Part shown: one piece after another, positions 7,332 to 13,898 of the stretch | How the letters are laid out: each line of letters opens with the position of its first letter | Position numbering within the stretch: position 1 is the stretch's first letter | Assembly (NCBI GenBank): GCA_903879775.1 | Contig: CAIRMY010000145.1 | Coordinates: forward strand, 1 to 17,743 | DNA from: an uncultured Bacteroidota bacterium | GTDB lineage: Bacteria > Bacteroidota > Bacteroidia > NS11-12g > UBA955 | DNA length: 17,743 nucleotides | Direction: 5' to 3' | Made by a program: the position numbers and the translations under genes | Notes under the pieces: model-generated | Database searches by the model: none | What the model was told of the DNA's origin: nothing | What the model saw: the letters and a program-made list of their open reading frames with translations, nothing else

Positions 7332-7934
7332 TTAGAGGTCCAGTTTCATTTGGCGTGGCAGCAATTGAAATGTCATTCTGTGGTGTATGGTTGTACCAAA
7401 TTCACGAATTGCATTTCTGTGAGCAATTGTAGGATAACCCATGTTGGAATGCCAAGCAAACTGAGGAAATTCGAGATGCAAATTTTCCATAATTTCATCT
7501 CGAAAAGTTTTTGCCAAAATACTTGCAGCAGCAATATTCAAAAATCGGGCATCCCCTTTTATTTGAGTTGCATGAGGAATATCGTGGTATTTCTTAAATC
7601 GATTGCCGTCAACTGCAATAAATTCAGGTTTGATTTTTAATTGATCAAGGGCTTTATGCATTGCCAAAATACTGGCATTTAAAATATTGATTTCATCTAT
7701 TTCCAGTGGAGAGCAGATACCAACTGCCCATGCTAAAGCATTTTCAATAATGTATGGTTTTAGTTCGTCGCGGTGTTTTTTTGAAACCTGTTTACTATCG
7801 TTTAACAACGGATGCTGAAAATTTTCTGGAAGAATCACTGCCGCTGCCACCACTGGTCCCGCCAAGCAACCTCTCCCCGCTTCATCGCATCCAGCTTCAA
7901 GAATATATTCGGAACACTTAGAGAGCAACGCCAT
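7332..7934 (-). CDS. rnhB: Ribonuclease HII
   Basis: The 200-residue protein is full length for RNase HII, which nicks the RNA strand of RNA-DNA hybrids and starts removal of misincorporated ribonucleotides in the cytoplasm. The catalytic DEDD residues are visible: D17 and E18 in AGCDEAGRGCLAGPV, D109 in IAVDGNRF, and D128 in KGDARF. The following ASILAKTFRDE helix is also typical. It is the last gene of the minus-strand run, with a 41-base gap after DUF2256, so it may be read through from that operon, although its own promoter cannot be excluded. It converges with the glycosyltransferase, leaving only seven bases and no evident terminator hairpin. Confidence 0.97.
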   Translation of the reverse strand: MALLSKCSEYILEAGCDEAGRGCLAGPVVAAAVILPENFQHPLLNDSKQVSKKHRDELKPYIIENALAWAVGICSPLEIDEINILNASILAMHKALDQLKIKPEFIAVDGNRFKKYHDIPHATQIKGDARFLNIAAASILAKTFRDEIMENLHLEFPQFAWHSNMGYPTIAHRNAIREFGTTIHHRMTFQLLPRQMKLDL

Positions 7935-7975
7935 GTTACAAAACTAAGTCAATTTCATCTAATTCACCTACGGAT

Positions 7976-8125
7976 TTATCGTTTTGTCCTACAACGGTCG
8001 CTGCAATATTTCACGTCATTCCACACTTTTTCCCATTTTTTACGCCAAGTAAATGGCTTTCCACAAGTTACACATAACTTCTGTGGCAAATCAGATTTTT
8101 TCACTTGGGAGTCGTTGCGTTTCAT
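7976..8125 (-). CDS. DUF2256 zinc-ribbon small protein
   Basis: This 49-residue ORF translates as a basic protein with C18-x2-C21 (LCVTCGKPFTWRKKW) and C41-x3-C45 (VKYCSDRCRTK). That is the DUF2256 pattern: a small zinc-binding ribbon with a WRKKW core. Function is unknown in the family, but it is commonly encoded beside photolyase/cryptochrome genes, as here. Its ATG directly follows the TAA of the upstream flavin-reductase-family gene (TAAATG), so translational coupling is likely. The lysine/arginine content and paired cysteines are compatible with nucleic-acid binding, which is inference only. Confidence in its being a gene is high because of the family match and exact packing. Confidence 0.9.
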   Translation of the reverse strand: MKRNDSQVKKSDLPQKLCVTCGKPFTWRKKWEKVWNDVKYCSDRCRTKR

Positions 8126-8755
8126 TTAAATATTCTCAGGCCAAGTATTGGGTTTCGCATAGGTTAAACGTCCAATTTTCTCAGTTTTGTGGTAACTATC
8201 TAAACCACTACAAGTGATGGTACCAGCCAATTCAAGATCGATAAATCCATCTTTTCCAATACATTGCTCCGGTAAAATGATTTCTTTAATTTGACCAATG
8301 ACCATGATGGTTCCATTGATTTCAAGATCGATTTTTTGTTGAAACTCACAAATAAATTTCAAATTCGACTCTTGAACAAAAGGTACATCATGTCCCTCAA
8401 AATATTCTTCTGTAAGATTGACTTCATTAAATTCAGAAACGTCGGCACCGTATCGGGCAGCAGTTTGATGGGCATTTTTATAAATCCCCTCATGAATGTG
8501 ATTGATTGTGTAGTACTTGGTCTCCAAAATATTCTGAAGTGTATGCCTTGGCGATACATCTGGACGCACAATAAAAGCACAAAGCGGAGGATTTGCACCT
8601 AGGTGAAACAAGGAGTTAAAAATCGCCAAATTGCTTGTTCCGTTCAGCGATTTGGTGCCAATGAGCACAACGCTTTTATATCCCCCCAAAGAATTCATGA
8701 AAGAAGCCCTATAACGGGCTTCCATATCATTTATTTGTTGAGCATTAATGTTCAT
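8126..8755 (-). CDS. Flavin reductase family protein (FMN-binding split barrel), second copy in operon
   Basis: The 209-residue protein matches the flavin reductase-like/DIM6-NTAB group that binds FMN on a split beta-barrel: SVVLIGTKSLNGTSNLAIFN near the N-terminus, PPLCAFIVRPD, then HTLQNILETKYYTINHI. Such proteins reduce or carry flavin, usually with NAD(P)H, or are FMN-bound oxidoreductases. No signal peptide is present. The start codon directly abuts the TAA of the upstream FAD-domain gene (TAAATG), and its own TAA abuts DUF2256 in the same way, so expression of the three should be linked. Context suggests it supplies or handles flavin for the photolyase-like protein; this is inference. 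It contains one TGAGGGAC octamer. Confidence 0.85.
   Translation of the reverse strand: MNINAQQINDMEARYRASFMNSLGGYKSVVLIGTKSLNGTSNLAIFNSLFHLGANPPLCAFIVRPDVSPRHTLQNILETKYYTINHIHEGIYKNAHQTAARYGADVSEFNEVNLTEEYFEGHDVPFVQESNLKFICEFQQKIDLEINGTIMVIGQIKEIILPEQCIGKDGFIDLELAGTITCSGLDSYHKTEKIGRLTYAKPNTWPENI
8392..8399 (-). repeat. TGAGGGAC octamer, copy 7
   Basis: Sense within the 209-residue flavin-reductase-family gene, read as GAG GGA Cat (Glu-Gly-His). Flanks TTT before, ATG after on the minus strand. Confidence 0.7.
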
Positions 8756-9865
8756 TTATTTGATTTTAATTTTCTTAAACGTAGGCGTTTTCATCACTTT
8801 TTCCCAGTATTTGAAAAATGATGGCTGCGATGTTACAACCTCTGGGAACATCCAATCGCGCTCGTCTTTTTCACCGGTGTAATGGCTAAACAATGGGTGT
8901 TTTTTAGAAATAAATTGGGCATTCGCTTGCAATTTTTCTAAGCCCGAAAATTCGCCAACAAAGATTTGAATGTTTTCAATATTTATTGCCAAGTCTAAAC
9001 AAAAGTTAAGATTCATCTCCGAAATTGGATATTTCTCAAAATGCGACGGCTCTAACAATAAAATCCGATTCGCTTTTTCTTCCGCTCTCCAAACCGGATC
9101 TAAATTATAGTAATTATAAATGACCGTAGGAAGATTCGCATCTAATTGAGGCGCAACTGTTTCAGGTAAATTTGTTTTTAAATCGATGTTTGTTTTTTCT
9201 TGAAGGACATCGGGCACCACCAGCGCATTAAACTCGCGGTAGTCTTTATCTATGAAGGTACCATAATCGTCGGTTTCGCAATAGCGATTGATATTTTCCT
9301 GATTGGCGAAATACAATTTGGTGCTAAACGATCCACAAACCCACTGCCAACTTAGGAAATTGCTTGCAAAATCGGCATCTAATAAATGATAGTACATCCA
9401 TTTTCCTGGATTTCTCCACCCTGAACGACCAACATTACACACAATTGAAGCCACATACATACGAACGTGATTGTGCATGTAACCATATTGATAAAGGCCA
9501 TTGATACAATCGTCTACAGCTGAAATCCCTGTATTTGCATCAAGCACAACTTGAGGAATTAACTCGTCTGTGGCATGTTCTTGAGGTCGCTTAACATCTA
9601 TTTCACTGAGGTTTGGAAACGCTTCACCCACCCTTTGGAAATAATCTCTCCAAGCGAGTTGCTGCAAGAGTCTTTCGCATTGTGACAATTTAAAGCCTTT
9701 CGACAAAACCACTTCCATGATTTGCTTTGTTGAGATGACGCCCCTAGAAACGTATGGCGACAGTTGAGTGACAGCACCTTTTAAATTGTTTCTAGTTCTC
9801 CCATAATTAATAGGATTGACTTTTTGGATTTTTGCTAAAATTTCGTTATATTGAGTTGTTGGCAT
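8756..9865 (-). CDS. Photolyase/cryptochrome FAD-domain protein without the usual N-terminal domain
   Basis: The 369-residue protein starts almost directly in the helical FAD-binding domain of photolyases: RTRNNLKGAVTQLSPYVS (about 23-40), LLQQLAWRDYF (66-76), GYMHNHVRMYVAS (128-140) and DADFASNFLSWQWVCG (163-178). W150 and W173 are 23 residues apart, as are W359 and W382 of the E. coli electron-transfer chain; N169 matches the residue facing flavin N5, and D163/D165 the FAD contacts. The surface tryptophan equivalent to W306 seems absent. No antenna domain precedes this. Instead residues about 245-369 contain strand-like RILLLEPSHF and IQIFVGEF and end in SFFKYWEKV. It probably binds FAD and may repair DNA or sense light, but activity is unproven. 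It starts two bases after the TIGR03643 stop. Confidence 0.85.
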   Translation of the reverse strand: MPTTQYNEILAKIQKVNPINYGRTRNNLKGAVTQLSPYVSRGVISTKQIMEVVLSKGFKLSQCERLLQQLAWRDYFQRVGEAFPNLSEIDVKRPQEHATDELIPQVVLDANTGISAVDDCINGLYQYGYMHNHVRMYVASIVCNVGRSGWRNPGKWMYYHLLDADFASNFLSWQWVCGSFSTKLYFANQENINRYCETDDYGTFIDKDYREFNALVVPDVLQEKTNIDLKTNLPETVAPQLDANLPTVIYNYYNLDPVWRAEEKANRILLLEPSHFEKYPISEMNLNFCLDLAINIENIQIFVGEFSGLEKLQANAQFISKKHPLFSHYTGEKDERDWMFPEVVTSQPSFFKYWEKVMKTPTFKKIKIK

Positions 9866-9867
9866 TT

Positions 9868-10143
9868 TTATCGTTTGCTAATTTTATTGTTTGATATCTG
9901 ATTTTGAAGTTTACACTTAAATCGTTGAATATCTTGGTTTCTTTTATGTTGATGTTTTTGGCTAACGCCACTGTTTACTCTTTTCCTCCAAAGGTTAAAA
10001 CTACTGCGTTTTAAAGAACTACGCATCAGTTGAATGACCATTGCTTCCGTATATCCAAATTGTATTTCAATGGCTTCGAAAGGTGTTCTGTCTTCCCAAG
10101 CCATTTCAATGATTCTATCTAAATCTTCGTCCGTTAAATTCAT
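9868..10143 (-). CDS. TIGR03643 family small protein
   Basis: The 91-residue protein has the conserved opening of the TIGR03643 family: DEDLDRIIEMAWEDRTPFEA, then IQFGYTEAMVIQLMR and SSFNLWRKRV. The pattern suggests a compact helical, possibly helix-turn-helix-like domain followed by a basic, poorly conserved tail (HQHKRNQDIQRFK). The function is not known; members are repeatedly found next to photolyase-like genes and DUF2256, matching the arrangement here. Its ATG overlaps the TGA of the upstream flavin-reductase-like gene (ATGA), a classic coupling arrangement, and its TAA lies two bases before the FAD-domain start. A role in DNA or RNA binding is possible but unsupported beyond charge and fold impression. 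Confidence 0.85.
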   Translation of the reverse strand: MNLTDEDLDRIIEMAWEDRTPFEAIEIQFGYTEAMVIQLMRSSLKRSSFNLWRKRVNSGVSQKHQHKRNQDIQRFKCKLQNQISNNKISKR

Positions 10144-10649
10144 ATTCTAATTAGCTTTTTTTGTCGCAAAACATCTAAGGTTAATATGTGGCTTTCGTTT
10201 AAATTTTCATACGAAACAACATCACATAAAAACATATGGTGATCACCTGCATTGATGATTTGAATTGGCTTTAGAAGAATAAGAGATACTGCATTTGAAA
10301 GGACGTCAAAGTTATTCCAAAAAAATGTAGCATATGGATTTTCTTTTTGGAACATATTTGAGGAGTTTTTTCGATTCAAAAATGCCTGTTTGTCGAACGA
10401 TTTTCCAGATTTCTGTCCAAAATTACGCACCAGTCCATATTGCGATTCCGCAAGTAATTGAAGCACAAACAATTCTCCATCTTTTACATTTTCAAGTGTT
10501 TGAGTATTTTCATAAATGGCAACCATATACCGCTTTGGCTGCATACTCACAGCAGTTACGTAGGTACAAATATTCATATTGGTGGTGTTATTTTGTTTAC
10601 TTGAAATGCTGTAAACAGGCACATTCACCAAATTCCAAGGCCGCTTCAT
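10140..10649 (-). CDS. Flavin-reductase-like protein, first copy in operon
   Basis: I place the start at ATG 10649, giving 169 residues beginning KRPWNLVNVPVYSISS. The open frame extends upstream to 10865, but that part is only a shadow of the SDR gene, and ATG 10649 overlaps the SDR stop as TAATG. The sequence NICTYVTAVSMQPKRYMVAI followed by TLENVKDGELFVLQLL resembles the N-terminal half of flavin reductase-like (FMN-binding split-barrel) domains. The C-terminal half (INAGDHHMFLCDVVSYENL) matches the G-D-H-x-x-F/V motif of the same family. It therefore probably binds FMN. It is clearly different in sequence from the 209-residue paralogue downstream, so the operon carries two distinct members of this superfamily. 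Confidence 0.83.
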   Translation of the reverse strand: MKRPWNLVNVPVYSISSKQNNTTNMNICTYVTAVSMQPKRYMVAIYENTQTLENVKDGELFVLQLLAESQYGLVRNFGQKSGKSFDKQAFLNRKNSSNMFQKENPYATFFWNNFDVLSNAVSLILLKPIQIINAGDHHMFLCDVVSYENLNESHILTLDVLRQKKLIRI

Positions 10650-11341
10650 TATACTTTTAATGTTGACATGCCGCCATCGACATGAAAAATCTGACCTGTA
10701 ATCCAATTTGATTTTTCGGTGAGCAGAAATTCTGCCATGTTCGCTAAATCGGTTGGAGTTCCAATTTTCTTTAATGGGTGTCGTTGGGCATTGGCTGCCA
10801 CTTTTTCTTCGGTGTTCAGCAAGTTTGCAGCGAGTGGCGTATTTGTAATTGATGGTGCAATGCAATTCACTCTAATTTTCGGTGCTAACTCCGCAGCTAA
10901 GGCTTTTGTAAGTCCCTCAATAGCACCCTTAGAACTCGCCACCATGGTGTGGAAAGGGAATCCCATTTGGACTGCCACAGTTGAAAACAGGACAATGCTT
11001 GGATTTTCGGATAGTTTTAATTTTGGCAATAAATTTTGAATGATGCGAATGGCACCACCCACTTGTTTTCTGTAGTCGGCAATAAAATCGGCTTCCGAAA
11101 TTCTATGAAATGGCTTTAGATTAATTGCGCCAACACAATAAGCAATTCCATCAATTGTTTCAGGTAAAAAGTTCAAATCTAATTGCTCATTCAAAACATC
11201 TAAATGGGCATATGTTACATTGTGAATTTCAGATGGTTGTGAATTACAAAACGTAGCAAACACCTGATGATCTGATGCAAGATTCTGAACCAATTGTAAC
11301 CCAATTCCTGATGACCCTCCAACAATTAAAAAATTCTTCAT
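10649..11341 (-). CDS. SDR-family protein lacking the catalytic tyrosine
   Basis: The 230-residue Rossmann protein has the NAD(P)-binding motif GGSSGIG (8-14), an acidic HLDV motif (46-49) and a typical C-terminal GQIFHVDGG. The catalytic centre is altered: in HTMVASSKGAIEGL the lysine K138 is kept, but the position four residues before it, tyrosine in classical SDRs, is V134 (codon GTG). S120/T121 could still provide the hydroxyl side chain, and the NNAG motif reads CVGA. It may thus bind the nucleotide without ordinary ketoreductase chemistry, or use another residue. It is the first gene of the photolyase-like operon, and its TAA overlaps the next ATG (TAATG). Upstream, a TAGATTCG resembling a -7 element lies about 45 bases before the start. 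Confidence 0.88.
   Translation of the reverse strand: MKNFLIVGGSSGIGLQLVQNLASDHQVFATFCNSQPSEIHNVTYAHLDVLNEQLDLNFLPETIDGIAYCVGAINLKPFHRISEADFIADYRKQVGGAIRIIQNLLPKLKLSENPSIVLFSTVAVQMGFPFHTMVASSKGAIEGLTKALAAELAPKIRVNCIAPSITNTPLAANLLNTEEKVAANAQRHPLKKIGTPTDLANMAEFLLTEKSNWITGQIFHVDGGMSTLKV
10912..10919 (-). repeat. TGAGGGAC octamer, copy 8
   Basis: Sense within the SDR gene, read as GAG GGA Ctt (Glu-Gly-Leu). Flanks AT before, TTA after on the minus strand. Confidence 0.7.
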
Positions 11342-11455
11342 GTAGAAGAAACAATTACAGAGAGTAAAAGTTTATAGGGATACGAATCTAAAGTTTCGAA
11401 GTATTTTTTTTGTTTGTTCAGATTCAGCTTTTTCGATTTCTCAAAAAACCAAACA
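11342..11455 (-). promoter_or_regulatory. Probable promoter region of the seven-gene photolyase-like operon
   Basis: This 114-base gap separates the operon from the 3' end of the fic gene transcribed in the same direction. The minus strand contains TAGATTCG, one mismatch from TAnnTTTG, and an A-rich stretch upstream of it. The same TTAGATTCG string occurs in front of the DUF3179 gene at about 13877. No strong terminator hairpin for fic is visible, so read-through into the operon is possible. Confidence 0.35.
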
Positions 11456-12514
11456 TCAAGCCTCCCCGCTCAATAATTTAGAAAGCTTTTTTGCATCGTT
11501 CAAAACTGTTTTCACAATGAATGTCTCAAATTCAGAACTCTTATTTTGAGTGTGATACAATTCTAAAACATTGTAATATTCTTGTCTATTTTCCATATCT
11601 GATTGGATAATTGATAAGGGATATCCATGTTGTAACAGATACATATTCATGAGCAATCGGGATGTTCGTCCATTTCCATCTACGAATGGATGAATATTCA
11701 CCAATTTTAAATGCAGATGTGCCGCCATGATTACGGGGTGTATCAATCCCTCATTTTGCTGAAACCAATTTAGAAACGCTTCCATTTTTACTGAAATAAG
11801 ATATGGCTGAACGGGAGAAAGACTTGATCCACTGACAAATACAGGAACATTGCGGTATTTTCCGGCATTTTCGCGATCAATGCCTTGCAACACCAGCTGA
11901 TGAATTTGTAGAATCACCTTTTCTGTAATTGGAACTTTCTTTTGTATTAATTCTTTTACATAAGCAATGGCTTCGACATGATTGTTGGCTTCTAGATGTT
12001 CGCGCAGCGATTTTCCTGAGATTGTAAGTCCATGATTCACAACCAAATCTGTTTCTTGAAGGGTGAGTGTGTTTCCTTCGATTCGATTGCTGTGATAGGT
12101 ATATTCTATTTCTAAGGCTTCTTCTATCCTGAAATTATTTAGAGCTCTATGGTTTTGAATGATTTGACAGTGTTGATCTATTTCTTCGAGTTGCTTTTTG
12201 AGGGACAAATGATACTCGGGAATGCTTTCCTGCATTTGCTGAATCATTTCCTGAGCAACACTCAACGCGTTGAATGCTGCTTTTGAATATCCAATACTGC
12301 TCACAATTTTACTCGCAAACCATTGAGTGAACAAATCTGACTCCGGAATATTGAATGCCACTGCCAATTTTTTCACCTGTATTTCCGTTGCTTGACGTTT
12401 ATCTAATTCAATACGGCTAAGTAATGAAGAATCGATGCCAGATTCACTTGCCAATTCATTGAGTTTATATCCTTTTTGAATGCGCATTTGTTTTAAATAA
12501 CTTCCGAAGCTCAT
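11456..12514 (-). CDS. XRE-type HTH plus Fic-domain protein (AMP-transferase, auto-inhibited class)
   Basis: With the start at ATG 12514 the protein has 352 residues. An in-frame TTG at 12538 overlaps the -7 element, so I reject it. Residues 1-60 form an XRE/Cro helix-turn-helix (YLKQMRIQKGYKLNELASES, SSLLSRIELDKR). Residues 130-340 are a Fic domain with the complete catalytic motif HPFVDGNGRTSR (H275-R286) and an upstream inhibitory helix S142-x3-E146-G147-N148 (SNRIEGN), the class whose glutamate blocks ATP. Fic enzymes usually transfer AMP to hydroxyl side chains. HTH-Fic proteins may bind DNA and act like toxin-antitoxin fused in one chain; target is unknown. It is divergent from dinB and has palindromic sequence at its predicted transcription start, consistent with autoregulation. 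Confidence 0.92.
   Translation of the reverse strand: MSFGSYLKQMRIQKGYKLNELASESGIDSSLLSRIELDKRQATEIQVKKLAVAFNIPESDLFTQWFASKIVSSIGYSKAAFNALSVAQEMIQQMQESIPEYHLSLKKQLEEIDQHCQIIQNHRALNNFRIEEALEIEYTYHSNRIEGNTLTLQETDLVVNHGLTISGKSLREHLEANNHVEAIAYVKELIQKKVPITEKVILQIHQLVLQGIDRENAGKYRNVPVFVSGSSLSPVQPYLISVKMEAFLNWFQQNEGLIHPVIMAAHLHLKLVNIHPFVDGNGRTSRLLMNMYLLQHGYPLSIIQSDMENRQEYYNVLELYHTQNKSSEFETFIVKTVLNDAKKLSKLLSGEA
12199..12206 (+). repeat. TGAGGGAC octamer, copy 9
   Basis: Antisense within the fic gene, whose coding strand reads TCC CTC Aaa (Ser-Leu-Lys). Flanks TTT before, AAA after. Confidence 0.7.
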
Positions 12515-12515
12515 A

Positions 12516-12523
12516 ATTGACAA
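12516..12523. repeat. ATTGACAA, left arm of an inverted pair in the fic-dinB gap
   Basis: ATTGACAA (12516-12523) is an exact inverted copy of TTGTCAAT at 12608-12615, so one arm lies just upstream of each divergent start codon. GTCAATAT also occurs as a direct repeat at 12544-12551 and 12610-12617. Confidence 0.4.
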
Positions 12524-12530
12524 AATTTGT
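12520..12530. promoter_or_regulatory. Palindrome ACAAAATTTGT at the predicted fic transcription start
   Basis: The arms ACAAA and TTTGT are perfect inverted copies around one base. The site falls between the predicted -7 element and ATG of the XRE-Fic gene, where a repressor would block transcription. Binding by the protein's own XRE domain is an inference. Confidence 0.35.
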
Positions 12531-12535
12531 ACATG

Positions 12536-12543
12536 CAAAAATA
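12536..12543 (-). promoter_or_regulatory. -7 promoter element TATTTTTG of the XRE-Fic gene
   Basis: On the minus strand TATTTTTG fits TAnnTTTG exactly and ends 21 bases before ATG 12514, a normal spacing. It argues against the alternative TTG start at 12538. A TTG at 17-23 bases upstream is not present. Confidence 0.6.
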
Positions 12544-12607
12544 GTCAATATATAGAAATAAAAAAACTTACACAATGGATTTTTTTGATTAATTTACGAA
12601 CATTAAA

Positions 12608-12615
12608 TTGTCAAT
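12608..12615. repeat. TTGTCAAT, right arm of the inverted pair in the fic-dinB gap
   Basis: Exact inverted partner of 12516-12523, located 11 bases before the dinB start codon; a near -7 match TATTTTTA follows immediately. Confidence 0.4.
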
Positions 12616-12626
12616 ATTTTTAACAA

Positions 12627-13844
12627 ATGGAAAAGAAATTTATCACACACATGGATTTAGACTCGTTTTTTGTGAGTGTAGAGCGGCTACAAAACTCTTC
12701 ATTTGTAGGGAAGCCTTTAATTATTGGGGGGCAAAGCGACAGAGGTGTGGTGGCAAGCTGCAGTTACGAAGCTCGAAAGTACGGAGTTCACAGCGCCATG
12801 CCCATGAAACAAGCCCGCATTCTTTGTCCCGACGCCATTGTCATCCGGGGCGATTCGCAGTTATACAGCGATTATTCAAAAATGGTCACAGAGGTCATTG
12901 CTGAAAGTGTTCCATTGTACGAAAAAAGCAGCATTGATGAGTTTTACATTGATTTAACGGGGATGGATAAATTTTTCGGATGTTATCAAATGTCGGTTGA
13001 ATTGAAAGACAAAGTCTTGAGGGAAACTGGCTTGCCAATTAGTTTTGGGTTGTCGGCAAATAAAACGGTGAGTAAAATTGCCACAGGCACAGCAAAACCG
13101 ATGGGAAAAGCCTTTGTAGCGCATGGAACTGAAATTCCTTTTTTAGCACCACTGTCGGTGCAGAAAATTCCTGGGGTTGGTACTGAAACTTACAAAACGC
13201 TGCGAAATTTGGGCATTCAATACATCAAAACGGTGCAAGAAATTCCCCGCGAATTGATGTATAAAACCTTGCAAAAAACAGGCGTTGAAATTTGGAAAAA
13301 AGCCCAAGGAATCGACGATCGGCCTATCGAACCCTACCATGAGCGCAAAAGCATTAGCACCGAAAGAACCTTCGAAAAAGACACAATCGATGTGGTGATG
13401 CTGCGGAATTTAATCAGCGCCATGGCTGAAAATTTAGCGTATCAGCTCCGAAAAGGAAACAAACTATGTTCCTGTGTGAGTGTTAAGGTAAGGTATAGCG
13501 ACTTTAACACCCACAGCATTCAGGCCAAGATTCCGTACACCAGTGCCGACCATATTTTAATTAAACGCACTTTAGAACTTTTCGAAAAACTCTATCAAAG
13601 GCGTTTACTCATTCGACTTGTGGGGGTTCGATTTAGTGATTTGGTGAGTGGCGGATTTCAAATCAACTTATTTGAAGAGACGGAAGAAATGGCAAACCTT
13701 TATCAAGCAATGGACAGCATTCGCAATCGATTTGGAGATCATGCAGTTAGAAGAGCCAATGGCATGGGTGCAAAAACAATTGGTAGAGAGGGAAATCCAT
13801 TCGATGGTTCTGCGCCTATCTTACTGGCCAATAGACGTCAATAA
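12627..13844 (+). CDS. dinB: DNA polymerase IV (Y-family translesion polymerase)
   Basis: The 405-residue protein is complete for a Y-family polymerase that copies past damaged bases with low fidelity. Metal-binding residues are D10 in HMDLDSFF and D104/E105 in SSIDEFYIDLTG. The fingers motif SCSYEARKYGVHSAMP and the helix-hairpin-helix thumb region VQKIPGVGTETYKTLRNLGI are intact. The little-finger domain spans about 240-345. The C-terminus does not show an unmistakable beta-clamp motif, though FQINLFEETEE (about 343-353) is a plausible internal QxxLF site. It is divergent from the XRE-Fic gene across 112 bases. No LexA-like SOS box was recognised. The start ATG is supported by the immediate family motif. 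Confidence 0.97.
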   Translation: MEKKFITHMDLDSFFVSVERLQNSSFVGKPLIIGGQSDRGVVASCSYEARKYGVHSAMPMKQARILCPDAIVIRGDSQLYSDYSKMVTEVIAESVPLYEKSSIDEFYIDLTGMDKFFGCYQMSVELKDKVLRETGLPISFGLSANKTVSKIATGTAKPMGKAFVAHGTEIPFLAPLSVQKIPGVGTETYKTLRNLGIQYIKTVQEIPRELMYKTLQKTGVEIWKKAQGIDDRPIEPYHERKSISTERTFEKDTIDVVMLRNLISAMAENLAYQLRKGNKLCSCVSVKVRYSDFNTHSIQAKIPYTSADHILIKRTLELFEKLYQRRLLIRLVGVRFSDLVSGGFQINLFEETEEMANLYQAMDSIRNRFGDHAVRRANGMGAKTIGREGNPFDGSAPILLANRRQ

Positions 13845-13898
13845 GTCAATATATTACTTTTTATCCCTAAAAAGGATTAGATTCGAAAAATAAACGTC
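13845..13898 (+). promoter_or_regulatory. Short gap between dinB and DUF3179 gene
   Basis: The 54-base gap contains TAGATTCG about 15 bases before ATG 13899, one mismatch from TAnnTTTG and identical to the string upstream of the SDR gene, plus GTCAATATAT directly after the dinB stop, the word also seen in the fic-dinB gap. A separate promoter is possible but co-transcription with dinB is equally compatible. Confidence 0.3.

Noticed and set aside
7812..8129. + strand ORF of 105 codons opposite rnhB and DUF2256
   Set aside because: It is antisense to two recognisable genes and has no family features or promoter.
8291..8602. + strand ORF of 103 codons opposite the 209-residue flavin-reductase-family gene
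   Set aside because: Antisense shadow of a family-matched gene; no homologous pattern.
10334..10660. + strand ORF of 108 codons opposite the flavin-reductase-like gene
   Set aside because: Covers the coupled SDR/reductase junction in antisense and shows no protein-like pattern.
10650..10865. N-terminal extension of the 169-residue flavin-reductase-like ORF up to 10865
   Set aside because: The extension is an out-of-frame shadow of the SDR gene with no family resemblance; ATG 10649 overlaps the SDR stop and fits the family start.
12515..12538. TTG start giving a 360-residue Fic protein
   Set aside because: The TTG overlaps the TATTTTTG promoter element; ATG 12514 gives a normal XRE start.
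12627..12904. SOS (LexA) operator in front of dinB or a second ORF at 12608-12904
   Set aside because: No recognisable LexA box is visible, and the 98-codon ORF is a frame shadow of dinB.
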